Below are positions 1 to 9,104 of a stretch of 64,000 nucleotides of DNA, one piece after another. Positions within the stretch are counted from its first letter, which is position 1; each line of letters starts with the position of its first letter. This stretch comes from Asparagopsis taxiformis. Lineage: Eukaryota; Rhodophyta; Florideophyceae; Bonnemaisoniales; Bonnemaisoniaceae. The position numbers and the translations under genes were made by a program. The stretch covers positions 1-64,000 of the forward strand of contig JALQPE010001985.1 of NCBI GenBank assembly GCA_030407315.1. Direction: 5' to 3'. A model generated the notes under the pieces. The model saw nothing but the letters and a program-made list of their open reading frames with translations. It was not told where the DNA came from and ran no database searches.

Positions 1-835
1 TATAGGCTACGCAATCCATTCCAGAAGTTCTAGTTAAAAATGGACTATATGAATTTTTCATGTCAATATCAGCATTGTGCCGTGAGCCTCTTCAAGGTCC
101 GAAAACTTGTCCAGAGTACGCTTCCAGGCCACTTGAGGCATCCGAAAACTTGCACTTCGTTCTTGCAAGTTCACTTTTGCATATCACATCTCCAGTTGTG
201 GGAGTCTGGTGACCAAAAGTCGATGCATTCTGGAATCCCTACCACGCAATTCACAGCTTTACGGACACATAAACACTTTTCCGTACTCCTAGAGCACTCC
301 AGCCCTTACGGATCACTTACACTTCGTTCCGACAAAGTTCAATTTTGGCCATCACATCTCCAGTTGTGAGAATCTGGTGACCAAAAATTAGTGAACTCCG
401 GAAGCTCTACCTCGCAAGCTACCAGCTTTCAGGGCAAATAAAACCCGTTACAGTACTCCCCAGACCCACCCCAACCTTCCCAGACCACTTGCACTTCGTT
501 CCGACAAAGTTCAATTTTGGCCATCACATGTCCAGTTGTGGGAATCTGGTGACCAAAACTCGATGCATTCTGTCAGCCCTAATGCGCAAGCCAGCAGCTT
601 TACGAACTCATAGAACACTTTTCCGTACTCCCTAGACCCACTCCAACCCTTACAGACCACTTGCACATAATTCGGACAAAGTTCCATTTTGACCATCACA
701 TCTCCAGTTGTGAGAATCTGGTGACCGAAAATCGATGAATTCTACCAGCCCTACCACGCAAGCCAGAAGCTTTGAGTGCAATTAGAACACGTTTTAGTGC
801 TTCCTAGAACCACCCCACCCTTCCAGACCACTTTA
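1..835. repeat. ~172-bp tandem satellite-like repeat, about 4-5 units
   Basis: The landmark ATCACATCTCCAGTTGTG recurs at 183, 351, 523 and 695, giving spacings of 168, 172 and 172 bp. Each is followed by a GAATCTGGTGACC block and later by CACTTCGTTCCGACAAAGTTC. The first ~180 bp is a more diverged unit, and the array starts before the window. Short ORFs here are chance frames across the repeat. Units differ by scattered substitutions, so the array is not recent. Confidence 0.85.
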
Positions 836-937
836 CAGCCTTTTTCGCGGGGTCCGAAATCGTCTCCTTCTTCTTCCCGAGTGAGAAACATCAGTCCCTC
901 TCGAATGCTTACAGAGAGGTTGGTTTACTATGGTTTC

Positions 938-1170
938 TTACAGCAAAGTCATCGTTAAGATGACTTTGCTGTAATGTTTTGTTTTCTTACAGCAAAGTCA
1001 TCGTAACGATGACTTTGCTGTAATGTTTTGTTTTCTTACAGCAAAGTCATCGTAACGATGACTTTGCTGTAATGTTTTGTTTTCTTACAGCAAAGTCATC
1101 GTAACGATGACTTTGCTGTAATGTTTTGTTTACTTACAGCAAAGTCATCGTAACGATGACTTTTCTGTAA
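938..1170. repeat. Tandem array of five 37-bp palindromes, 49-bp period
   Basis: Five copies at 938-974, 987-1023, 1036-1072, 1085-1121 and 1134-1170 are separated by a constant 12-bp spacer (TGTTTTGTTTTC type). Each copy is TTACAGCAAAGTCATCGT, a single central base, then the exact reverse complement. The arms are 18 bp and perfect in the three middle copies; the first and last carry one change each. In single-stranded form each unit would fold into a hairpin with almost no loop. Function unknown. Confidence 0.9.
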
Positions 1171-1385
1171 GCAACCTGGGTAAACTGCCTTTGCTGTAAG
1201 AAAACTGAATAGCAGTTCCGACAGCTTGTCCTGAGGAGGCAAATCCGCCTTAACGATGACTTTGCTGTAAGAAAACAGAGAACTTACAGTTTTGACAGCT
1301 TGTCCTGAAGAAAAAAATCCGCCTTAACGATGACTTTGCTGTAAGAAAACAGAGTAATTACAGGTCTGACAGCTTGTCCTGAAAA
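1171..1385. repeat. 74-bp tandem repeat sharing half of the palindrome
   Basis: ACAGCTTGTCCTGA recurs at 1221, 1295 and 1369, a 74-bp period. Each unit contains AACGATGACTTTGCTGTAAG, which is the right arm of the palindromes immediately upstream, plus a shorter inverted TTACAG. The two arrays therefore share a common ancestor sequence. Confidence 0.8.
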
Positions 1386-1654
1386 CCCGTCCTCCCGCCC
1401 AAGTTTATTCTTCCTACCCTAGAGCTCTACTGACGTTCCCAGTCGCAAGTATCGTACCACTTGAACACTATCACACAGCTAGAATTGTCACCTGTCCCTC
1501 ATGGCGACCAGCGCCGAGCGAAGAGCGAAACAAGGGCCACAAGCACAGTCGCAAAAGTTCCATTCTCTCCATTGATCTCCCATATGACGATTCTACATAG
1601 GCGACGGTTTCACTCGATGCCGTCTTCGCAAGCTGCGTCTCTATCGTCTGAGAA

Positions 1655-2546
1655 ATGTCGCATCTACGCATCGCATCTGTAGCCATCCTACTTGCGACAG
1701 CATTCTCACACGGTCTGCTGTCCGATCCGCCACAACGCGGGCTCCTCTCCGGCAGCGAACTATCGCCCTCAATATACTTTCATTCGGCGCCGCGTGATCG
1801 CTATGCGCATTTTCCTACTGGACTGAAAAGCACCGTTCGAGGTGCCGGATCGCGCTCTCAGGAAGTTGCGGGCGCACATAATTGGACGCTATTCGATCCC
1901 ATGGCGCAGAGCGATACATGGCGCTCCGGTGTGTGTGGTGACGAGAAGGGGCCCGCAGCAGCATCTTCGTGGTGGTAGGTTTTATTATCGTGGCAGGATT
2001 TCGCGCAAGTACACCAAGGGCCAAGTTATTGAAGTCTCGACTGTTGTCATCGCCAATCATGGTGGATTCATGCAGTTACACTTATGTGATGTGTCCAAGT
2101 GCAACGGCGAGATCTCAAAACAGTGTTTCAAACGTGGTACATGTCATGAACTGAAGCGTGCTAAATCTGCCTGCGATTAATCGCATAATTATGGTGCGGA
2201 GCGGTGTGGTCCGATTGATGAAAAGCATCCTGGGAGATGTATTTACCGTGTAAGATTGGGAACGGGCTGGAGAGATTTGGGGAAGCCACGATGAGATTTC
2301 GTCTACAGAAAGGTGTTACAAGCCGACATTGCGTGTTACACTGGTACTGGGCTAGTGCTCATCAGTGTAGTGCACCGGGGCTGTCGGAGTATTTTGAGAG
2401 GATGGAAGGTGCTTGGGGCAAATGTAGGGGCCCCTACAGATACTGGTATCTCAAGAAAACCATGTGGTGGAGAGGTGTTTCCGCAGGAGTTTCATCAGTG
2501 CTCTGATGTGAGAATTGTTGAAAGGAAGCGTCTGCAGAGAGATTGA
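1655..2546 (+). pseudogene. Broken secreted LPMO-like (AA15-type / chitin-binding type-4) protein gene
   Basis: The 1655 start opens a signal peptide (hydrophobic SVAILLATAFS) followed at once by HGLLSDPPQRG. A histidine exposed by signal cleavage is the first ligand of the copper histidine brace in lytic polysaccharide monooxygenases. CGVCGD-like SGVCGD, GRISRKYTKGQVIEV, then VIANHGGF (second brace histidine), and near the end HCVLHWYW and QCSDVRI follow in family order. These pieces lie in different frames: frame 2 to about 1945, frame 0 to about 2225 with a TAA at 2178, frame 2 to about 2430, then frame 0 to the stop at 2546. At least three frameshifts and one internal stop are present, so the gene is probably dead. 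Introns would be an alternative, but no GT-AG pair explains all the breaks. LPMOs oxidatively cleave polysaccharides; the substrate cannot be inferred here. Confidence 0.6.
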
Positions 2547-2573
2547 TTACGAATTAGAATTGGGACAAGTTGA

Positions 2574-3144
2574 TTCAAACACTGCCTTGAGGCAGTTTGA
2601 GAAATTCGATAGTGCACTTCTCTAGCGATAGATACAGTGGCTGAAACTGTAATAGTTTGTCGATCAGGGATGCGATGGCAGCACTCTGAACGGCGACAGT
2701 GCCAGAGACCCAGATCAACATCCTTGTAAAAGTTTTCTGACTGCTTCCACCAGCCAAGTTTGGTAGTTGGCCTAAACAGCAAGCACCAATTCAGCGCATT
2801 TCTGTTGCTCGGCATCTAATGAAAAGGTTGAAAACGCTCTATATCTCAAACGGCATCGTGCACTGCCCAACGGCCAGAATCTCCTGACTAATCCTTCCAC
2901 CGCATAAACTAAACAACAACGCAATGGTCGGCATCAACCCCGCTTGTCGCAAATCAACACGATCGGCATTCCAGCACATTGGGTCGAACCATAACACAAC
3001 AGTGTTAGCCGAGACACTGCGCATGGCCGTGATCGATAAACCACCGATACCAAGTTCATAATGCCCGAATCCTCCACTCGGCAGCATCACTGGTGATTTC
3101 CCGTTGTTTCCGCCATGCCTGTCGACCTTCACCCTCCATGCCAC
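2574..3144 (-). other. Possible broken hypothetical gene, unassigned
   Basis: On the minus strand a 101-codon frame (3144-2839) and a second open stretch (about 2795-2575) lie in the same frame, separated by two stops (TAG near 2835 and TGA near 2793). The first part has a non-random look (GGFGHYELGIGGLSITAMR, then Trp, Cys and hydrophobic stretches). The second has a hydrophobic-alternating composition. I do not recognise a family. It could be a decayed gene or chance, and it lies divergently next to the Sel1 gene. Confidence 0.25.
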
Positions 3145-4015
3145 GCATTCGACCGGTGAAATAACCGCACCAGCCGGCCATCACGTGCACCATTCCACGA
3201 CGACCCATCTACGCAGCAGCATGGCAGGGCTAAGTCTGCCGGAGATGGTCGAAGTGGGCATGACCGTGGAGGTACTGTGGCCGGTCGTGATCTGGGGCAC
3301 GCGCAAGAAGGAAAACCCAACAAATTCTTGGTGGAAAGCGTGCGTGCTCGAGATTTGGTGCAATGGCATTGAAAATTGCGGGCGCATCGAGTACCATGAG
3401 AGCTTTGGTCATCCACGCACGATTTGCGTAGTTCGCTTTCTGGAAGGAAAACTCGTGGATTATGGCTCTCCGTCACGCGACGACTCGGTACAAATGCCGT
3501 CTATGAACCTGAAATGGCGCATTGCAAACGCATCAAATCCGACGGAAGATGTTCAACTATCTTCTGCGTCAGGCAAAACGACACGCGGTGCACGTCACAC
3601 TGCAGCCGCTGAAAGCTCGCTGCTCGCACAAAAAATTGCAGCTATGAGTCGCCAGCTCGACGACGTCCAGAGCTTGCTGCGCGAACACACGGATCAATGG
3701 GCAGTGATTGTCGATTGTGAATCATCTCGCGTTTCGACAGACGTCGCGCAGGTACCGCTCATGCGGAATTTGGCACAACTTTATGAAAAGGGCTGCCAGC
3801 CGAACAGCGAAGAGGCAAGCGTAAGGTACAAACGCTGCGCATTGGCGGAAGATATCACGTCCGGACTTCAGCTGGGAAAAAAGTATCGCGATGCGGATGG
3901 CAGCGAAAGAGACTATGAACAAGCAGTGGCGCTGTTTCGTCGCGCAGCAGCCTCGGGATCGCTGGAGGCCAAGGTTCATCTTGTAAACATGTATGAGAAT
4001 GGACATGAAGTGCAA

Positions 4016-4053
4016 CAGGACTTGAAAAGGGCGTACGCCCTTTTCAAGTCCTG
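4016..4053. repeat. Perfect 38-bp palindrome inside the Sel1 gene (fold-back insertion)
   Basis: CAGGACTTGAAAAGGGCGT (4016-4034) is followed with no loop by its exact reverse complement (4035-4053). The similarity continues imperfectly a few bases outward. The left arm is ordinary Sel1 coding sequence (QDLKRA). The right arm and adjoining bases to 4062 are extra, and the Sel1 repeat resumes at TGCAATTGTATCGGGAG. Confidence 0.9.
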
Positions 4054-4364
4054 CTGCAACGTTGCAATTGTATCGGGAGGCAGCGGATGGAGGACTAGCA
4101 GTCGGCAGAACGAATATTGCAATCATGTACGAGACGGGACACGGCGTGGAGATGGACGAGGCGCGTGCAGCACAGTTGTACGAAGAGGGAATTATGGGCG
4201 GCGATATCTCGGCAAAGAATGATCTTGGCGTCATGTTTGAGGAGGGATGCGGCGTGCAGAAGGACATTGCAGAAGATTTTCGACTGTACAAGTCGGGATC
4301 TGATTACGGAGACGCAGATTGTATGAACAATCTCGCGACGCTGTACGACAATGGAAATGCATTT

Positions 4365-4420
4365 AGCGCGCTTCTTATCAGTCCCTTCACCATGGTGAAG
4401 GGACTGATAAGAAGCGCGCT
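4365..4420. repeat. Perfect 56-bp palindrome inside the Sel1 gene (fold-back insertion)
   Basis: Two 28-bp arms meet at 4392/4393 (CCA|TGG) with no loop and no mismatch. Here the right arm is the coding sequence (GEGTDKKRA, then FELYERSA) and the left arm is the extra inverted copy. Omitting 4360-4394 (35 nt) joins LYDNGN to GEGTDKKRA in the Sel1 register. Confidence 0.9.
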
Positions 4421-4915
4421 TTTGAGCTGTATGAGCGGTCAGCGCAGAGTGGGAATGCGTTTGCAATGTACAATTTAGCATGCATGCTGGAGAACGGCGA
4501 GGGCATTCGACGGGATTTGCGACGTGCGGTAACGCTGTATGAATCGGCGGCACGCAAGGGGAATGTCGCAAGTAAGACGAGTTTAGCAGAGATGTATACA
4601 TCGATATATCGAGGCGGAAAGGGTATTGATGTGGATTTCGTATAAGCGAGAGCGCTTTATGAGGAGGCGGTCCAGAAGTTTGACGTGGACGCGATGTGTA
4701 GTCTGGAAAAGATTTAAGAAACTGGGCTGGGTGTCGCGGTGGACTTGAAGAGGGCTTGGCGATTGTACGTTGATGCGCACTTGCATGGTGCTATTGAGGG
4801 AACGTGTGGGATGGAGCGGTTGGATCAGATCAAGGATGGCGTTGAGGTGAAAGAGGAGCGCAAGATGGACGCCGCTGTAGTAGTAAGTAAGCGGAAACGC
4901 AGTGGACGTAGTTAG

Positions 4916-5548
4916 CAACGTACCATCCATGATCAACACTGAAAATTGAGTTCAATTCTCCGAATTATTTCGTGTAGTCGCCAAAGTTTTGCTTTCATCC
5001 GAAATGTGGAAATACACGAATTCATGTGTGCCTTTGACGAGTATTCCACGTCGCAGTACGACATCGGTTGGGCATGGCGCTGAAGAGCACAAATGTCCCG
5101 ATGAACGCCATAGATTTCAGCTCTTTACGACGCGCTGCTTGTGTCATGGGTTACTCACTGCTGTTAACAGTACCACGTGCTGTTAACAGCACCTACGCCC
5201 AATTGGGCGTAGGTACTGCTATTGACCATCTGTGCTTGGAATGTATGGTAGGAAACACCAATTCAACGATGGGAACTGAGTTTGGACCTTTACCAAGACG
5301 GCATCCAAGCGGAGACATGTCTCGTCCGATTCCGGCATTTTTTGAACAAAATAACATTGAGATCTAAGAAAACTAGAAACCAACCTCGCCCACCACATCA
5401 TCCTGATCAACCCGTCGGAAGTCGATCTCGCCCTCATCACAATGCCGCTCAATACAGCATTTCTGCCAGCTACAGCTTGCATCTTTTGATCGAATAGAAA
5501 CAGCGCATTTGTGAAGAGGTTCAAACCAGCCCAGTCAACGCAGATCGT
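4916..5548. other. Unassigned region between two broken genes, with palindromes
   Basis: Several 60-110 codon frames overlap here on both strands, but none shows a recognisable domain. The stretch is possibly a decayed gene. Its clearest structure is the double palindrome at 5178-5218. A smaller hairpin, AGTCGCGT-CTGC-ACGCGACT, lies at the start of the next gene (about 5561-5580). Confidence 0.4.
5178..5218. repeat. Two overlapping palindromes
   Basis: GTGCTGTTAACAGCAC (5178-5193) is a perfect palindrome. It overlaps CAGCACCTACGCCCAATT plus its reverse complement (5187-5218), which has one mismatch. The motif CTGTTAACAG also occurs as a direct repeat just upstream (around 5161). The layout resembles the fold-back insertions in the neighbouring genes, but there is no known reading frame to test it against. 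Confidence 0.75.
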
Positions 5549-6095
5549 GTGCAATTTAGAAGTCGCGTCTGCACGCGACTATGCGCTCAGCCGACAGCAT
5601 GCGCAACATCAGACGCTGGTGACAACAAGCAGGAAGAACGTGATCCGTACGTTCTGAACGAGGAGCTTGCAATTGCTGGTGAATTTCCCCCCGAGATCCC
5701 CTGGCTGAACAAAGTGGTTTTGACGGGTCGGCTGGAACGCGACCCGGAATTGAAGCAAATGAGGCCAGATTTCAATGTATGCAAGTTCTCGATGGCGGTG
5801 GAGAATACGTGGGATCCTGATTGGGGGCCTGATCAGGAGAGGAATAGTTGGTATGATGTGAAGCTCTGGGCCCAGAGCTCCACGTCATACCAACTATTCC
5901 TCTGGGTCTCCGGGTGACAGAGCTGCGTCGACAGCGAAGAAGGGGCTCCGAGTTGGTATTTCAGGCGGAATTGGTATCAATTCATGGACTAGTGCCGATG
6001 GTGAAACAAGGACCAATATTGTAGTTACAGCTGAGTCGTTTGAAATTCTGCAGTCGCGGTCGGAGCCGTCCCCTGGCCTCTCCAATGGTTCTTAG
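5549..6095 (+). pseudogene. Single-stranded DNA-binding protein (OB-fold, SSB type) broken by a fold-back insertion
   Basis: From residue ~50 the frame reads PWLNKVVLTGRLERDPELK, then VCKFSMAVENTW and RNSWYDVKLW. These match the start of bacterial/organellar SSB OB-folds (N-x-V-x-L-x-G-R-L-x-x-D-P-E-L; C-x-F-S-x-A-V; W-x-D-V-x-x-W). After 5904 the SSB pattern resumes in another frame with KKGLRVGISGGIG and TRTNIVVTAESFEIL, ending at TAG 6093-6095. The 34 nt at 5871-5904 are an inverted copy of the preceding coding sequence, and leaving them out rejoins the two frames at KLW-GSPGD. The N-terminal ~45 residues are Arg-rich and could be an organelle-targeting sequence, consistent with a mitochondrial or plastid SSB that protects ssDNA during replication. 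The exact start is uncertain. Confidence 0.7.
5839..5902. repeat. 64-bp near-perfect palindrome in the SSB gene (fold-back insertion)
   Basis: Arms 5839-5870 and 5871-5902 are inverted copies of 32 bp with two mismatches and no loop, meeting at GGG|CCC. The left arm encodes RNSWYDVKLW of the SSB fold. The right arm is extra sequence and introduces a premature stop downstream. Confidence 0.9.
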
Positions 6096-6924
6096 CGCAG
6101 TAGAAGGGACGCGTACCATCGCAATTACAACGAAAGCCGGGTAGAGCCTGATAACAAGCTAAATGACCTGCAATTCTAACTATTTTGTTCCAAGCCAAAC
6201 CAAAATATAATAAAGCCTATGGAAACTGTCAACCAAGTTAGCTATAGCTAACTTGTTATAACAAAAGTGAATTGATAGAGACTGTTTAAACTTTAGTGTT
6301 GGACTCGCTCGTAATACAGCAGGTAAGCCTCGCTGTTCAGAACACCATTCCATAGTCTGTTACGCATTGTGATATTGAGTACAATTCCTTCACATTCTTT
6401 GGCAGCCGTGTATATGTATAACACGCAGCGCGGGGAGAGAAGTGTCCTCAAGACGAGCTGCTGACGTTCGAAAGTGGAATTGTGTCATTTGTAAACATAT
6501 CAACGGTCAATGAACCGTTTCTCTGGGCATCTACGAAAGCAGCACAGTGTAGTACTTATGCAAGGTATTTATTGTCTTTATTCTCATTGAAGTCTTTACA
6601 ATCGATAGAACTAATACATAAACTCCCCTAAATTAATCTAAGCCTCAAACTGTGGCTGGAACTGACAACGTGCAGCGGCAGTGATTCATTCAAAATGTTG
6701 GAAAGTTGATCCTATCGTGTGAATGTGTGACACAAATCATCGTTCCCATCTGAGTGCGGTCTATCTGCTCTCCTCTAGAACTTATACTCCCTCGTACTAA
6801 CTTCCCTGCATCCAACTATCAGTAAAGCTCCCGCACAATTACTATAGTCGTATACTACACACCATTCCAATATTTATCTTCACATTAACACTATGCCCTT
6901 ATTTCCTCTCAAGTCCACTCCACC
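6096..6924. other. Intergenic, one palindrome
   Basis: I see no convincing gene. A perfect 22-bp palindrome, CAAGTTAGCTA followed by its reverse complement, lies at 6234-6255. An AATAAA-like signal (ATAATAAAGCC, about 6209) lies about 115 bp past the SSB stop. Confidence 0.5.
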
Positions 6925-7275
6925 AGACAGTGTTGTGAACCAATGCACGGTACTACCCGCAGACAATACAATTTGCTATCTACACTTCTGTCTACAGATT
7001 TCCCCAGACAGTGCAGTAATACAATACAATGCACTGCCTCAGACAGTAAAATGTACTGTCTGCACATACTGTCTGGCGGCATCACTTCCGGACAGTAAAA
7101 TTTACTGTTCTGGACAGTAAATTTTACTGTTTTTGGTACTGTCCAGATTTCGTGCCAGTTTATTGCTGCAGCAGTATTCTGAAATTTCCAGACAGTAAAT
7201 TTTACTGTCTCCGCGCACTGTCTTGGCCAGACAGTAATTTTTACTGTCTCAGACAGTAAATTTACTGTCTTTTTC
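6925..7275. repeat. Cluster of short CAGTAAA/TTTACTG palindromes
   Basis: GACAGTAAAATTTACTGTC-type palindromes recur at about 7045, 7090, 7113, 7190, 7225 and 7248, often back to back. Many single half-sites (ACAGT or ACTGT) lie between and upstream. Spacing is irregular, unlike a simple tandem repeat. I see no coding gene. Confidence 0.8.
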
Positions 7276-8054
7276 CATTCCCAACACCGTAGTGATATAT
7301 TAAATCATTCTCTATGTGCACACAGACCCTGATTGCCTCTCGTTTGTGGCAGAAATGAAACAAACACAAAGACTGCAACTCGTCCATGCGAGAAGCAAAA
7401 GCTACAGATTTTTAGCAAGTATCGATAGCTACAAAGAACCACTGCAACGTTTATTCTAGACTTGTATACATTTTCATTAGCACTTACATTACCATACACG
7501 AATAGTATTGCATTAAAGATTTTTATGAGAATGACAGGGGTCAGCGGCCGGGTTCCCTCCAGCTCAGCTTGGCTCAGCTCCGGATGCAGATGTGGTGAAG
7601 GGAAGAGAGAAAAGTCAGATATTCTACCATGATCTGATTTGATTTGCAATCTGAGAACTTCTTGACTCCCAAAAGGTGTAAACAGTATCCCTGCATATTG
7701 GCATCGACCAAAAGAACTGCAGCACTAACTCAATTTTCATTGCAGAGATCAGCACAACGTATTCGTCTTGAGTGTCACAAGTTGCAATTAGATGGCGCTG
7801 ACTCGAAGCTAGGAGAGTTGGTAGTTGTGCCGAGTCGGCGTCTTCGGTTTGATCGCTCGTGTAAATATCCAAGCAAAATGGCAGGCAAGGAGATACAAAG
7901 CCACGCAACAATCAAGCTTACCACATTCCCCAGCCAGAATCACCATAGAAATCCTTGCAGTCTGCATCACACAGATCATCTTACGCAGTGCGTGCTGCCC
8001 AGGTCGTTATTCGGCCCTATCCAGAAACACTTTCAGGCCTAGTGCAACCAGTAG
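7276..8054. other. Intergenic, nothing recognised
   Basis: Only overlapping unassigned short frames on both strands. No domain, RNA gene or repeat is evident. Confidence 0.4.
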
Positions 8055-8310
8055 ATCTGAAATGGAAATGGACGTCCGGTGAATGACCAGCGCAATTGCA
8101 TTGCTGGCGAGCCCAGAAATTCTAAAATTTCAGTCAGAAAAAAAATGCAAAAATACATCGATTTGGGCGGTCGAAAGTGCCGTACGGCACACCCCCATCT
8201 CAAAAACATGTTCACATGTGCATGTTTTTGAGAATAGCCCAAAAAATAAAGCAATTCAGGACGTCCGCCGGACATAGGCTTGATTCTAATTTGGCCACAA
8301 CGGCCCCAGA
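8055..8310. repeat. Dispersed hairpin repeat, copy 1
   Basis: Begins TGAAATGGACGTCCGGTGAATG and contains AGCCCAGAAATTCTAAAATTTC, GATTTGGGCGG and GTGCCGTACGGCAC. It also carries a hairpin whose arms are CTCAAAAACATG and CATGTTTTTGAG (about 8200-8233). After GCCCAAAA it continues to CTAATTTGGCCACAACGGCC, as in copies 3 and 4. Non-coding. Confidence 0.8.
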
Positions 8311-8727
8311 AGCTACCAAGCGCCCCGAGCGGCCCCTCCCCGCTCACTTACCCACTCACGCCCATCTTGCAGAAACGTTCCTGCTGGCCTCATCCATGCC
8401 TTCACATCCACATCATAATCCTCTGCTGAGCTGTTCACCTTGGACGCTCACTGGAAGTACTCGTCTTCGACGTCCGCCAATGCAGGACAACACCATGAAT
8501 ACTAAACCCACCGTGGATCTCAGTCATCAACGGTGGGCGTCCTATAAATGACTGCTATAGAACCATTGCCCCAAGCCCTCCAGTTTGGACGCTCAGCCAA
8601 CAGCGATTGCTGCTCTACCTCCTTGGTCGTTCTCCGATGCATGTAAATGCGCCAAAGTACGACCGATGGGGCAGTCCAAACTTTTTGAACCAGTGCACGC
8701 CTAGGGATACCACAAGGTTCGTCATAC

Positions 8728-8755
8728 ACACACAAACACACAAACACACAAACAA
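8728..8755. repeat. ACACACAAAC microsatellite
   Basis: Short run of (ACACACAA)n in otherwise unassigned sequence. The rest of 8311-8987 shows nothing recognisable. Confidence 0.7.
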
Positions 8756-8987
8756 CCACGCACTGCAGCACCCAACTTTCGCATGCGTCAGTGATGTGCT
8801 GCTGCAGTGTGTATGCGCTGTGCGGTAGCAAGATTTCCATGCTTGCAGCCATTCACATCCAGACATCCAGCCGCCGACCAGGGAAGCCGTTTGCAGCCGA
8901 TTCCCCCTTGTCTGCATGGCATCTCGGTGCTGTCAACACTTGCTTAGTTGCTGCGATGCGAGCAAATGTGCAGCACTAGCCTAACTT

Positions 8988-9062
8988 GAAATGGACGTCC
9001 AGTGGAAGTCCGGCTCGGTTACATTGCTGGTCAGCCCTGAAATTCTAAAATGTTGGGCTGAG
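8988..9062. repeat. Dispersed hairpin repeat, copy 2 (partial, diverged)
   Basis: CTTGAAATGGACGTCCAGTGG to AAATTCTAAAATG matches only the first part of the repeat. It lies 118 bp before copy 3. Confidence 0.65.
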
Positions 9063-9104
9063 AAATAGCTGCAAAACTGTATCCATGTGCAATACTCGAC
9101 CAAC

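Larger units (their letters stand above)
3221..4915 (+). pseudogene. Sel1-repeat protein gene broken by two fold-back insertions and two stops
   Basis: ATG at 3221 (MAGLSLPEMVEVGMTVEVLW) is preferred over 3104, whose extra N-terminus looks non-coding. The N-terminal ~95 residues contain a Trp-rich segment (NSWWKACVLEIW) that may be a Tudor-like fold. A short coiled coil (LLAQKIAAMSRQLDDVQSLL) comes next. From about residue 185 to the end are Sel1/TPR-like repeats (A-x-x-LY-x-x-AA-x-x-G-x-x-x-A-x-x-x-L-x-x-MY-x-x-G). Sel1 proteins are scaffold or adaptor solenoids. A 28-nt insertion (4035-4062) and a 35-nt insertion (4360-4394) shift the frame; together they add 63 nt, so the original frame returns. 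In that frame, TAA stops at 4643 and 4715 still interrupt before the final TAG at 4913. The Sel1 pattern reads through each site if the insertion is ignored. It is a pseudogene unless the insertions are assembly errors. Confidence 0.8.

Noticed and set aside
3104..3220. Upstream Met at 3104 as the Sel1 gene start
   Set aside because: The added 39 residues are His/Thr/Ser-rich without family support and overlap another minus-strand frame; 3221 starts at the recognisable region.
7305..7911. Two overlapping ~100-codon minus-strand frames as genes
   Set aside because: No domain, repeat or signal feature, and plus-strand frames of equal length overlap them.
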